Below, in pieces: positions 48,620 to 56,887 of a stretch of 64,000 bases of DNA. Positions within the stretch are counted from its first letter, which is position 1; every line of letters begins with the position of its first letter. The DNA is taken from contig NZ_WHPN01000347.1 of assembly GCF_009735685.1 (NCBI RefSeq), positions 1 through 64,000 on the forward strand, in the 5' to 3' direction. The notes beneath the pieces were generated by a model. The model saw nothing but the letters and a program-made list of their open reading frames with translations. It did no database searches and had not been told where the DNA came from. This DNA is from Streptomyces lycii (GTDB lineage Bacteria > Actinomycetota > Actinomycetes > Streptomycetales > Streptomycetaceae). The position numbers and the translations under genes are program-made.

Positions 48620-48849
48620 ACGCACGGAGGGACGGCGTCGGACGCTACGCGCACCTGTGGCAGGACGGATCCTCCTACCCGCACCGGTGGGTCATCTGGA
48701 CCACCGCCGCCGAGACCATGGTCTTCGACCGGGCGGACAACCGCCCCGTGGACATCGACGGCGAGGAGGCACTGCGCGAGGTGTTGCGCAGGATGCGCGA
48801 GGCGGGAGCGCCGGAGTGCGACACCTACCCGGGGCGGCCCTGCGCGTAG
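48607..48849 (+). CDS. Small conserved-looking protein, unknown
   Basis: An 80-residue protein overlapping the amidohydrolase end. A beta-rich start (RYAHLWQDGSSYPHRWVIWTTAAETMVFDRADNR) is followed by one amphipathic helix (EEALREVLRRMREAG) and a two-cysteine tail (ECDTYPGRPC). GTG 48607 has GGGAGGA six bases ahead; GTG 48616 gives a GTGA overlap with the amidohydrolase stop. Coupling suggests a shared function. I do not recognise the family. Confidence 0.6.
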   Translation: MDTVNARRDGVGRYAHLWQDGSSYPHRWVIWTTAAETMVFDRADNRPVDIDGEEALREVLRRMREAGAPECDTYPGRPCA

Positions 48850-48899
48850 CCCGGCCGGCCCGGCCTGCGGTGTCCGCCCGGGCATCGGGAACGCCCTCG

Positions 48900-48990
48900 C
48901 GCCCCAGCCGTACGGCGCCGCGCCCCAGCCGTACGGCGCCGCGCCCCTGCCCGTTCGCCCCCGGCCGCCGGACCGGCGGACCGTCCGCCG
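48900..48990. repeat. 21-bp tandem duplication and palindrome before the kinase gene
   Basis: Two identical 21-bp units (48900-48920 and 48921-48941, each beginning CGCCCCAGCC) are followed by a tight palindrome CGGCGGAC-C-GTCCGCCG at 48974-48990. The palindrome may be a terminator for the preceding genes or part of the kinase promoter. Confidence 0.5.
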
Positions 48991-49111
48991 CCCGGAGTGG
49001 AAGGCCGTCCGGGGGTAGGAGAGGATGTGGCAGCTTGGGCCGATCGGCCCGGGACGGGACCGCGTTGGCGTCCCGGCCGGACCGTCCGCGAAACGACGAG
49101 GAGCGGGAAAG

Positions 49112-50713
49112 GTGTTGTCGGGCACGGGGGCTGAACCGGGACGGGCCGGTCCGGGACAGGTCGTGGCGGGACGCTACCGGCTGCTGGAACGGATAGGCAG
49201 CGGCGGCATGGGATCCGTCTGGCTGGCCGAGGACCCGGTCCTCGGCAGGCGGGTGGCGCTGAAGAAGATGCACGCGCCGCCCGGGGTGAACAGCCGTGCG
49301 GAGGCCACGGCGTACGAGCGGATGCGGCGGGAGGCGCGCAGCGTCGCCCGGATCAGCCATCCGAACGTGGTGGCGGTGCACGACGTCGCCGACCACGAGG
49401 GGCTGCCGTGCATCGTCATGGAGTACGTCCCCTCCCGCACCCTCGGCGAAGTGCTGGACGAGCACGGCCCGGTGACCGCGGACGAGGCCGTACGGATCGG
49501 CCGGGGCATGATCGGCGCGCTGCGGGCGGCCCACGCCGCGGGCGTCCTCCACCGGGACGTGAAACCGGGCAACGTGCTGCTCGGCACCGACGGCCGCGTG
49601 GTCCTGACCGACTTCGGCATCGCGACGACCACCGACACCATGACGCTCACCCGGACCGGCGAAGTCATCGGCTCCATGGACTACCTGGCGCCCGAGCGCC
49701 TCCGGGGCGGACCGCCCGCCGCCGCGTCCGACCTGTGGGCGCTCGGCGCCACGCTCTACGAAGCGGTCGAGGGCCGCACACCGTTCCACCGCGACACGGC
49801 CATGGCGACGGCCTACGCCATCTGCGCCGACCCGCCGCGCCCGCCCGCCCGCGACACACCGCTGGGCCCGCTCATCGAGCACCTGCTCGCCAAGGACCCC
49901 GCGAACCGGCCGTCCGGCGAGGACGTCGAACTGTGGCTGCGGGCCCGCGCGACGCCCGGTGCCGCTCCGTTCGCCACCACGCCGCGGATCGCCACCACAC
50001 CGCGGAACCCGCCGGCAGCGGACCGCGGCCGCACGGTGGCGGCCGCCGGTACGGCCCCGCGGCGCCGCACCGCCCGGCGCCGGGCCGTACTGGCGGCCAC
50101 CGCCGTGCTGCTGGCCGGGGCTGCCGCGGCCGGGATCGCCGTCGTGGCACAGGACTGGGGCGACGGCGCCCGCCCGGAGACGTCGCCCACCGCCGCACCG
50201 AGCCGGGACACCGCGCCCGTGTCGCCGCTCCCGGAGGGCTACCACTTCGAGGAGGAGAAGGAGTCCGGCCTCTCCGTGCCCGTCCCGGACGGCTGGCGTC
50301 CCGCGGACACCGCCGACAGCGACCTCGCGTACACCGGGCCGGAGGGCCTGGCCGGCCTGCGCGTCAGCCTCGGCGACCTGGCCGCGTCGGACCAGCTCCA
50401 GCGCTGGAAGGACGACCGGGAGCGGTCCATCGGGGCGGGGAAGCTCCCCGGGTACGGCGAGCTGCGCATGCAGCGCACGACGTACCGCGGCATGCCCGCC
50501 GCGGTCTGGGAGTTCACCTTCCGGGGCCGGGCACGCGAATTCCGGGCCGTGTACCTGGGCTTCGGCGAACCGGGGGGCAAGGAGTACGCCCTGTATCTCT
50601 CCGCACCGAGCACCGAATGGGACCGCCACCGGGAGGTCTTCGACGTGGTGCGCCAGAACATCAGGATCAAGGGAGCGGACACGCCCGGCGGTTCGCAGAG
50701 GCCGCCCTCCTAG
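49112..50713 (+). CDS. Receptor-like serine/threonine protein kinase (PknB/PASTA-less type)
   Basis: 533 residues. The N-terminal kinase domain (about 20-280) is complete: glycine loop IGSGGMGSVW, ATP-binding Lys in VALKKM, catalytic loop HRDVKPGN, DFG in LTDFGIA, and YLAPERL. A Pro/Arg-rich juxtamembrane stretch leads to one transmembrane helix (AVLAATAVLLAGAAAAGIAVVA, about 330). The roughly 180-residue extracellular part (VSPLPEGYHFEEEKESGLSVPVPDGW onward) is not PASTA and is not one I recognise. Start GTG 49112 follows GAGGAG; ATG 49025 is an in-frame alternative with a disordered extension. Target proteins unknown. Confidence 0.9.
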   Translation: MLSGTGAEPGRAGPGQVVAGRYRLLERIGSGGMGSVWLAEDPVLGRRVALKKMHAPPGVNSRAEATAYERMRREARSVARISHPNVVAVHDVADHEGLPCIVMEYVPSRTLGEVLDEHGPVTADEAVRIGRGMIGALRAAHAAGVLHRDVKPGNVLLGTDGRVVLTDFGIATTTDTMTLTRTGEVIGSMDYLAPERLRGGPPAAASDLWALGATLYEAVEGRTPFHRDTAMATAYAICADPPRPPARDTPLGPLIEHLLAKDPANRPSGEDVELWLRARATPGAAPFATTPRIATTPRNPPAADRGRTVAAAGTAPRRRTARRRAVLAATAVLLAGAAAAGIAVVAQDWGDGARPETSPTAAPSRDTAPVSPLPEGYHFEEEKESGLSVPVPDGWRPADTADSDLAYTGPEGLAGLRVSLGDLAASDQLQRWKDDRERSIGAGKLPGYGELRMQRTTYRGMPAAVWEFTFRGRAREFRAVYLGFGEPGGKEYALYLSAPSTEWDRHREVFDVVRQNIRIKGADTPGGSQRPPS

Positions 50714-50741
50714 CGGGCCTCGCGCGCAAGCCCGCGCGTGG

Positions 50742-50933
50742 TCAGCGCGCACCGAACAGCGGCTGCGCCACCGATGGCGGCAGGGAGGCGGCGAGCACCA
50801 CGCCCGACGCGGCGGCGTACGAGGAGGCGCGCTCGGCGACGAAGAACGGCGCGAGGGCCGCCACGGCACCCTGGTAGACGTCCACACAGGCATGTCCGGC
50901 TGACAGCAGGACGACCGGCTTGTTCCACGGCAT
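50742..50933 (-). pseudogene. Remnant of a fosmidomycin-resistance-like MFS transporter
   Basis: Only the first about 63 residues of an MFS drug transporter remain (NKPVVLLSAGHACVDVYQG, then AALAPFFVAERASSYAAASG, ending at a stop after AQPLFGAR). Complete relatives have about 400 residues. The remnant retains the usual divergent position beside an AraC regulator. Loss of the remaining 85% leaves no functional channel. Its start region has also been duplicated (22-bp repeat). Confidence 0.7.
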
Positions 50934-50966
50934 CGGGCCAGGGTCTTGTTCCACGGCATCGGGCCA
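50919..50966. repeat. 22-bp direct repeat at the start of the broken MFS gene
   Basis: Two identical 22-bp copies, 50919-50940 and 50945-50966, each beginning CTTGTTCCACGG, are separated by 4 bp. The copies span the MFS start codon, so the initiation region is duplicated. Confidence 0.8.
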
Positions 50967-51012
50967 TCGTCGCCGCGGGCACCGGGGTCGCCTTTCGATA
51001 AACTGCCAACCA

Positions 51013-51816
51013 ATGCCCAGGATCCGCCATGTGCCCGCCGCGCCGACCCGCGCGCGGCAACTGGCCTCCGGCGGCCCGATCAGCGCCCACCGCCACGACG
51101 ACCACCAGATCGTCTACGCCGCCCGGGGAGTCCTGGCCGTCACGACCGACGCGGGCTCCTGGATCGCCCCGGCCACCCGCGCCATCTGGGTCCCGGCCGG
51201 CGCCGTGCACGCGCACCAGGCCCACGGCGAGCTGGAACTGCACCTGGTCGGCCTGCCCACGAGCGAGAATCCGCTCACGCTGGACGAGCCCGCCGTGCTG
51301 TCGGTCAGCCCGCTGCTGCGCGAGCTGATCCTCGCCCACACCCGGACCCCGTACCGCGACGGCCCCGAACAGCGGCGGCTGCGGGCCGTACTGCTGGACC
51401 AGCTGCGCGTCTCCGCCCGGCAGCCGCTGCACCTGCCCATCCCCAGCGCCCCGCAGCTGCGGGCACTGTGGGACATCCTGCGGAACGATCCGGCCGACAA
51501 CCGCACCCTGGCCGCGCTGGGCGGACAGGTCGGAGCGAGCAGCCGGACCCTGTCCCGGCTGTTCAGAGCCGACCTGGGCATGACGTTCCCGCAGTGGCGC
51601 ACCCAACTGCGCCTGCACCACGCCCTGATCCTGCTGGCGGAGAACACCCCGGTGACCGCGGTGGCCCACCGGTGCGGCTGGTCCTCCGCCAGCGCCTTCA
51701 TCGACGTCTTCCGCCGCACCTTCGGACACACGCCGGGGAACGCGCCCGGCAACCGGCGGCGGGATCCGCCCGGCACCCGGCCGGGACGTACGGGACCCGC
51801 CGCACCCTCGCGGTGA
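51013..51816 (+). CDS. AraC-family transcriptional regulator
   Basis: A 267-residue regulator with an N-terminal cupin-like sensor (HRHDDHQIVYAARGVLAVTT, WVPAGAVHAHQAHGE) and a C-terminal pair of helix-turn-helices (about 165-250; LAALGGQVGASSRTLSRLFRADLGMTFPQWRTQLRLHHAL and VAHRCGWSSASAFIDVFRRTFGHTPG). This architecture is typical of activators/repressors of adjacent MFS exporter genes; the divergent exporter here survives only as a fragment, so its original target is lost. ATG 51013 begins just before the sensor. Confidence 0.88.
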   Translation: MPRIRHVPAAPTRARQLASGGPISAHRHDDHQIVYAARGVLAVTTDAGSWIAPATRAIWVPAGAVHAHQAHGELELHLVGLPTSENPLTLDEPAVLSVSPLLRELILAHTRTPYRDGPEQRRLRAVLLDQLRVSARQPLHLPIPSAPQLRALWDILRNDPADNRTLAALGGQVGASSRTLSRLFRADLGMTFPQWRTQLRLHHALILLAENTPVTAVAHRCGWSSASAFIDVFRRTFGHTPGNAPGNRRRDPPGTRPGRTGPAAPSR

Positions 51817-51888
51817 GCCACACGCCGTGGCGGTGCACGCGCCGATGCGGGCCGCCCGCGGCCGCCGCGGCGGAGGGACCGGCAGCGG

Positions 51889-52431
51889 TCAGACCCGCTC
51901 CAGCGGCCGGTGCGGTCCGTCCGGGAGCCCCACCGCGATCCGGTCGCCGGGACGCACGACGCCGCCGTCCCTGACGACACTCATGACGCCGGCCCTGCGC
52001 ACGGTGTTCCCGGCCTCGTCGCGGCCGACGACCTGCTTCAGCAGCCCGTCCCTGAAGGCGTCGATCTGCAGGCAGGGGTTGCGCAGCCCGGTCACCTCCA
52101 CCACGGCGTCGTCGCCGATGCGCAGCACGGTGCCGGCGGGCAGGCCGAGCAGGTCGACGCCGCGGGTGGTGATGTTCTCCCCGAGTTCCCCGGCGGCGAC
52201 CCGGAATCCGGCCGCGCCCAGCTCGGCGAAGAGTTCCTCGTGGATGAGGTGGACCTGCCGCAGGTTCGGCTGCGTGGGGTCCTTGGCCATGCGTGAGCGG
52301 TGCTTGACGGTCACCCCCGCGTGGACGTCCCCCTCCACGCCGAGACCGGCGAGCAGGGTGACGCTCTCCCGGTTCGGCTTGGTGAAGGCGTACGTGGCGT
52401 TGCTGCTGACCGCCGTGACCGTTCCGTTCAT
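51889..52431 (-). CDS. MOSC-domain protein
   Basis: A 180-residue single-domain MOSC protein, the fold found at the C-terminus of molybdenum-cofactor sulfurases and in YiiM-like oxidases of N-hydroxylated compounds. The conserved Cys is in EVTGLRNPCLQID; GVEGDVHAG and GELGENITTRGVDL are characteristic. ATG 52431 is the family start. It may bind molybdenum cofactor for reduction of N-hydroxy substrates. It is transcribed toward the AraC gene and is not in an operon. Confidence 0.85.
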   Translation of the reverse strand: MNGTVTAVSSNATYAFTKPNRESVTLLAGLGVEGDVHAGVTVKHRSRMAKDPTQPNLRQVHLIHEELFAELGAAGFRVAAGELGENITTRGVDLLGLPAGTVLRIGDDAVVEVTGLRNPCLQIDAFRDGLLKQVVGRDEAGNTVRRAGVMSVVRDGGVVRPGDRIAVGLPDGPHRPLERV

Positions 52432-52558
52432 GCTCGGGCCCTCCTCGCGCGGCGACATCCCGTTCGGACATCCCAGCTTCCCACCCGCCGGCCGGCGCCG
52501 CCCCGCCGCCGCGGACGGGCCGTCTCTCCCGGTCCGCCCATGCCCACTACTCACTGCA

Positions 52559-52580
52559 ATTTCATCTTACGATATGAAAT
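52559..52580. promoter_or_regulatory. Palindromic operator candidate before the ATP-grasp operon
   Basis: ATTTCAT-cttacgat-ATGAAAT, a perfect 7-bp-arm dyad in the most AT-rich patch of the region, 144 bp upstream of the first gene of the five-gene operon and 128 bp upstream of the divergent MOSC start. No dedicated regulator gene is adjacent. Confidence 0.5.
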
Positions 52581-52723
52581 GTTGTCAGGATTACCTTGTG
52601 TCAACACCCGGTTTCCTGTTGTGATCTCGGCGGCCCGGCGGAGCACCACTCCAGCGGCCATGGCCCGGAGAACGACCTCTCCGCGGGTCATCGACATGTT
52701 CACATCCGGGGGGATCCACGCCC

Positions 52724-53353
52724 ATGAGGCGCGACGAGAACACATCAACCGACGTCCGGCACCTGCACACACTCGGTCCGCACGGAACCAACCTGGAAGC
52801 CGCGTCCCACGCATGGCTCCGCAGGCGCGGCATCGACGGAACCGTCGAACTGCACGCCTCCATCGAGTCGGCCCTCGAGGCCGTCCCCGCCGACGGGAAG
52901 CACGCCCTGACGGCGTGTGCCGTCTATCCGGCGCTGCACACCCTGGTCTTCGGCAACCTGCACCGGCTGCGGATGATCGACAGCTTCGTCATGCCGACCC
53001 ACAACATGGTGCTCGCCAGCGCGGGACCGGCGGAACCGCGCACCGTCGCCTCGCACCCCGCGCCCAGGGGACTCGTCCCCGCCGGCGCCGAGGTGCGCGA
53101 GGTGCTGAGCAACTCCCAGGCCGCTCTCGACTGCGCCCACGGCGAGGTCGACGGCTGCGTCACCACGCTCGTCGCCGCGCACAACCACGGCCTGCGGGTG
53201 CTGCGCGACTTCGGGCCGGTGCCCATGGTCTTCACGGTGCACCAGGTCGGACCCGGGACCCACTCCGGGCCGGAGCCGGCCGGCGACGCGGGACGGGCCG
53301 AGGAGGCGGAACGGGCGGAACGGGCCGCCGCCGAGCTGGAGGCGGCGCTGTGA
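52724..53353 (+). CDS. BacA-like prephenate decarboxylase homologue
   Basis: A 209-residue protein of the prephenate dehydratase fold without ACT domain. LGPHGT (17-22), the central AVYPALHTLVFGNLHRLRMIDSF, VASHPAP (108-114) and the closing DFGPVPMVF resemble BacA, the bacilysin prephenate decarboxylase, more than PheA: the Thr-Arg-Phe triplet needed for dehydratase activity is not present. BacA-type enzymes remove CO2 from prephenate without aromatisation, giving a dihydro-hydroxyphenylpyruvate. The Glu/Ala-rich C-terminal 35 residues are probably disordered. First gene of a five-gene operon; ATG 52724 has GGGGGGA 10 bases ahead. The activity is inferred from memory of the family, not proven. 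Confidence 0.65.
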   Translation: MRRDENTSTDVRHLHTLGPHGTNLEAASHAWLRRRGIDGTVELHASIESALEAVPADGKHALTACAVYPALHTLVFGNLHRLRMIDSFVMPTHNMVLASAGPAEPRTVASHPAPRGLVPAGAEVREVLSNSQAALDCAHGEVDGCVTTLVAAHNHGLRVLRDFGPVPMVFTVHQVGPGTHSGPEPAGDAGRAEEAERAERAAAELEAAL

Positions 53354-54618
53354 CCGCCCGGGCCCCCGTCCCCGCGAACGTCCTCGGCGACGCCGCGGAA
53401 CTGGACCGCTCCCTGGTCCCCAAGGTCAACCGGTTCCGCGCCCGGCAGGCCGGCGACGGCACGGTGGCCGCGCCGGGACCGGACGACGACGCGCTGCTGG
53501 CGGCCGTCCGGGACGAGGCCTGCGACTGGTACGGCCGCCACGGCCTCGCCCACCAGGCCGACGCGCTGGCCCGGGACATCGACGAATGGCGCGCCGCCGG
53601 CCTGGACACACCGCCGCACTTCGCCCGCTCCCGCGACGCGCTGCTCCCTCCCGAGGACGGTTCGCCGGTCTTCTTCCTCGCCCCGCTGCGCAGCACCAAC
53701 AGCGTGCCGCCCGTCGGCAAGCGGCTGGAGTGCTTCTACGCGCTGCGCAAGGAGCCCGCGGCCCTGCCGGAGCTGGCGGTCACCCACCCGCATCCGAAGA
53801 ACAACTGCCAGTCGCTGCTGCTCGTCACGGGCAGCGAGGGCGTCGCGCACGGCAACTGCCTGGTCTTCTTCCCGGAGAACGTGGCGTCGCACGACAAGAT
53901 CCGCGAGCAGCCGTACGCCATGTTCTTCTACAACAAGATGCGGAAGATCCATGAAACGTACGCGCTGCCCGGGGCCGAGGCCGTCCTGACCGCGGACTCC
54001 GTGCCCCGCGCCTCCACCGGCCTGGCGCCCGGCGTGTGCTTCGAGGCGCGCGCGATCTGGGGCTACCTGCACGACTCCATGCACTACCAGGGCCTGTGGC
54101 CGTTCGACCAGAACATCTCGCTCAAGATGAACTGGTTCGTCGGCCTCCTGGAAGAGATCAAGGTCGACGCGAAGACCGTGCTCGCCTGCGCGGACGGCGG
54201 GATCCCGTACGCCGAGCAGCAGATCGACATGATCCTGCTGGAGCGGGTCTTCCGCTACCCGCAGGCGGACGACGCCACCCGCAACTTCGACTCCGGCACC
54301 GGTGTCTTCCTCTACACCTGGCTGCGGGAACACGGCGCGCTGACCGGCTCCCCGGACGGCGGGGGACTGCTGCGGCTCGACCGGGGCCGGGCGGTGGCGG
54401 CACTGCGCGACTACGTCGCCGCGGTGGAGAAGCTGGAGGCGGACATCGGCACCGACGACGAGTACCGGGCGGCGGCCCGCGCCATGGTCCGCGAGTACCT
54501 TCCCGAGGGGGAGGAGAAGCAGCGCTACCGGTTCACCGACGACCAGCGGACGCTGCTGCGCGCCAAGCAGGGACTGGCCCGGCTGCCGGCGCTCCGCTTC
54601 GCCCGGGCCGAGTGGTGA
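53350..54618 (+). CDS. Unassigned 422-residue protein of the ATP-grasp operon (possibly DUF6421)
   Basis: I cannot assign a function; it may belong to DUF6421. It is soluble with no signal. Notable conserved-looking blocks: FFLAPLRSTNSVPPVGKRLE, THPHPKNNCQSLLLVTG, HGNCLVFFPENVASHDKI, and GYLHDSMHYQGLWPFDQN with His241-x3-His245 followed by Glu268/Glu269 on the next helix, an arrangement suggestive of a metal site. A long helical C-terminus follows. GTG overlaps the first gene's stop and its own stop overlaps the exporter start, so it is an integral part of the operon. It is a candidate for a tailoring step after decarboxylation or transamination. Confidence 0.7.
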   Translation: MTARAPVPANVLGDAAELDRSLVPKVNRFRARQAGDGTVAAPGPDDDALLAAVRDEACDWYGRHGLAHQADALARDIDEWRAAGLDTPPHFARSRDALLPPEDGSPVFFLAPLRSTNSVPPVGKRLECFYALRKEPAALPELAVTHPHPKNNCQSLLLVTGSEGVAHGNCLVFFPENVASHDKIREQPYAMFFYNKMRKIHETYALPGAEAVLTADSVPRASTGLAPGVCFEARAIWGYLHDSMHYQGLWPFDQNISLKMNWFVGLLEEIKVDAKTVLACADGGIPYAEQQIDMILLERVFRYPQADDATRNFDSGTGVFLYTWLREHGALTGSPDGGGLLRLDRGRAVAALRDYVAAVEKLEADIGTDDEYRAAARAMVREYLPEGEEKQRYRFTDDQRTLLRAKQGLARLPALRFARAEW

Positions 54619-55610
54619 CCGGAAGCCACCCGGCGCGACGGCAGGGCGGGCCCCTCCTGGTGCCCGCCCTGTCCGTGCTCATGGTCATCCTGCTCGCCGC
54701 CGGCTGGCTGCTCTCCGGGCGCCTGGTCAGCGGCGCGCCCCCGCTCGCGGTGGCCGCGGGACGCACGGCGGCCGCCTTCGTGACGCTCGCCGTCGTCGCC
54801 GCCCTGCGCCCGGGGGCGTGGTCCGGTGTCCGCACCGCGGCCCGCCGCCCCCGGGCCGTGGTCCTGCTGGCCTTCCTCGGCTTCTTCGCGTACTACACCG
54901 GAACGCTTCTCGGCATCGGCCGGATCGGGGCATCCCGCGTCGGGCTGATCGTCTCCCTGCTGCCGTGCGTCACCTTCCTGATCGGCATCGCGGCCTACCG
55001 GGAGCGGTCCTCCGTCCGCAAGGCCGCGGGCACCGCCCTGGCCGTCACCGCGGCCCTCGGCTACGGATTCGTGGACGGCGGCGCCGCCGGGCCGGCCTCG
55101 GCGGGCGGGGACGCCCTGCTGACCGGCGGCCTCTTCGCGTTCGGCGGTACGGTCACCTACGCGCTCTACGGTTACGTCTACCGGCAGCGGATGGCCGATC
55201 TCCCGCCGCTCGCCGCCCTGCCCGCGATCACCGGCGCGGGCACCGTGATGCTGGGGCTCGCCGTCGCGCTGTTCGTACCGCTCACCGGGGTGACCGCCGC
55301 CGACTGGGGCGGGATCCTGCTGCTCGGCGCCGTACTCACCGCCCCGGTCTTCCTGATCTCGCACGAACTGATCCTGCGCAAGGGGCCGCTGTTCACCTCG
55401 GCCGTGGCGCTGGTCGTGCCGTTCCTGATCCGGCTGGGGGAGTGGGCCCTCGGCTGGGCCGGGCCGCCCGGACCGGCCGCGCTCGCCCTCATCTGCCTCT
55501 GCTCGGCCGGGGTGTGGCTGACGGTGGGCGGAAGGCGTCCGGCGGCGCCCGCCGCGGCTGCCGCCGCTCCCGCGCCGGCCGATGCCCGACGCACGCAAGG
55601 AGCACCGTGA
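54615..55610 (+). CDS. EamA/DMT-family exporter
   Basis: A 331-residue membrane protein with ten hydrophobic helices in two EamA repeats (for example LVPALSVLMVILLAAGWLLSG, and GGLFAFGGTVTYALYGYVY). The family exports amino acids and small metabolites. The start (GTGA) and stop (GTGA) both overlap neighbouring genes. Within a biosynthetic operon it most likely exports the amino-acid-like product and provides self-protection (inference). The Ala/Pro-rich C-terminus is cytoplasmic. Confidence 0.85.
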   Translation: MTGSHPARRQGGPLLVPALSVLMVILLAAGWLLSGRLVSGAPPLAVAAGRTAAAFVTLAVVAALRPGAWSGVRTAARRPRAVVLLAFLGFFAYYTGTLLGIGRIGASRVGLIVSLLPCVTFLIGIAAYRERSSVRKAAGTALAVTAALGYGFVDGGAAGPASAGGDALLTGGLFAFGGTVTYALYGYVYRQRMADLPPLAALPAITGAGTVMLGLAVALFVPLTGVTAADWGGILLLGAVLTAPVFLISHELILRKGPLFTSAVALVVPFLIRLGEWALGWAGPPGPAALALICLCSAGVWLTVGGRRPAAPAAAAAAPAPADARRTQGAP

Positions 55611-56887
55611 ACCCTCGCCCGAGCCCCCCTCCCACCGTCGTCCTGGTGTATCAACGGGTCTCTCTGCCCTGGGTCTTCGACAGCGCCCGGCGGGCCGGTA
55701 TCCGGATCGTCCTGGTACCCCGGCCCGACGAGCGGCCCGGCCCGGAGCAGCTGCCGCCCGCCGTGGTGGACGTCCTGCCGCTGGACTGGGAGAACGACCC
55801 GGCGGACGCGCTGGCCGCGCTGCGGCGGCGGCACCGGGAGGCCCCGTTCGACGGCATCACCACGCTCTACGACCCGGCCGTGCCGTTCGTCGCCGAGGCC
55901 GCCGAGGCCCTCGGGCTGCCCGGTGTCGGCCGGGACACCGCGCTCGCGGCACAGGACAAGCGGATCATGCGGGAGCGGCTGGCCGCCGCCGGGCTCAACG
56001 TCCCGCGCTTCGTCCGGCTGGACGGCGACGCGCCGGGCACGGACGTCCCGGGGCTGGACTTTCCCGTGGTCGTCAAACCGGCTCAGGGCTTCTCCAGCCT
56101 CGGCGTGATGAAGGCCGGGACCCGGGCGGAGCTGAAGGGCGTCGTCGACGAGGTGCGGCGGGTCAGCGCGGGCAGGCCCGGCCGGGCCGGGGGCGGCCTC
56201 ATCGTGGAGGAGTTCCTGGACGGCCCGGAGTACGCGGTCGAATCCCTCGCCCACCGCGGCCGGGTCCAGGTGCTGTCCATCGGCTACAAGGGCGAGCCCG
56301 AGGGGCCGCACTTCGAGGAGAGCGTCTACCGGGCCCCGGCCGGACTGCCGGGCGGCGTTGAGGAGGCGGTCCGGCGCGAGGTGATCGCCGCGCACGCCGC
56401 GCTGGGCGTCACGGACGGCCCCACCCACACGGAGCTGAGGCTCCGCGGCGGCACCCGGCCCCATCTGCTGGAGATGGGCGCCCGCATCGGGGGCTCCGGC
56501 GTCTCCCAGTACATCGCCCACCGGGTGACGGGGATCGACCTCGCGGCCGACGCCCTGCGGATCGCGGCCGGGCTGCCGCCGGAGTCCTTCGAGGCCGGCC
56601 GTGATCCCCGCGCCGTCGGCGCCGCGGCGAACTACATCGTGCCGTGCGGCGGTTCCGGCCGGATCACCGCCGTGCACGGCCTGGACGAACTGGCCGGGGA
56701 CCCGCGCGTCGACCACGTCGTGCGGATGCTCCGCCCCGGTGACGTCGTGCGCCCGTATCCCGACTTCACCGGCTATCCCGCGTTCATCCTCTCCCACCAC
56801 GCGTCCACCGCCGAGGCGGAGGAGTTCCACCGCTTCCTGGACCGTGCCGTCCGGATCGACTACGAGCCCGAGGACACGACACGATGA
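55607..56887 (+). CDS. ATP-grasp carboxylate-amine ligase
   Basis: A 426-residue ATP-grasp enzyme. The ATP-binding B domain is visible in FPVVVKPAQGFSSLGVMKAG and IVEEFLDGPEYAVES, and the metal-binding part in HTELRLRGG and LLEMGARIGGSGVSQYI. The overall plan resembles BacD-type L-amino-acid ligases that join two free amino acids using ATP. Placed with a BacA-like protein and an aminotransferase it would join the unusual amino acid to a partner, giving a dipeptide or amide. GTG overlaps the exporter stop; AAGGA precedes it. Confidence 0.85.
   Translation: MNPRPSPPPTVVLVYQRVSLPWVFDSARRAGIRIVLVPRPDERPGPEQLPPAVVDVLPLDWENDPADALAALRRRHREAPFDGITTLYDPAVPFVAEAAEALGLPGVGRDTALAAQDKRIMRERLAAAGLNVPRFVRLDGDAPGTDVPGLDFPVVVKPAQGFSSLGVMKAGTRAELKGVVDEVRRVSAGRPGRAGGGLIVEEFLDGPEYAVESLAHRGRVQVLSIGYKGEPEGPHFEESVYRAPAGLPGGVEEAVRREVIAAHAALGVTDGPTHTELRLRGGTRPHLLEMGARIGGSGVSQYIAHRVTGIDLAADALRIAAGLPPESFEAGRDPRAVGAAANYIVPCGGSGRITAVHGLDELAGDPRVDHVVRMLRPGDVVRPYPDFTGYPAFILSHHASTAEAEEFHRFLDRAVRIDYEPEDTTR

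Noticed and set aside
52724..53353. Ordinary prephenate dehydratase (PheA)
   Set aside because: No ACT domain and no Thr-Arg-Phe triplet; the order of conserved blocks fits BacA better.
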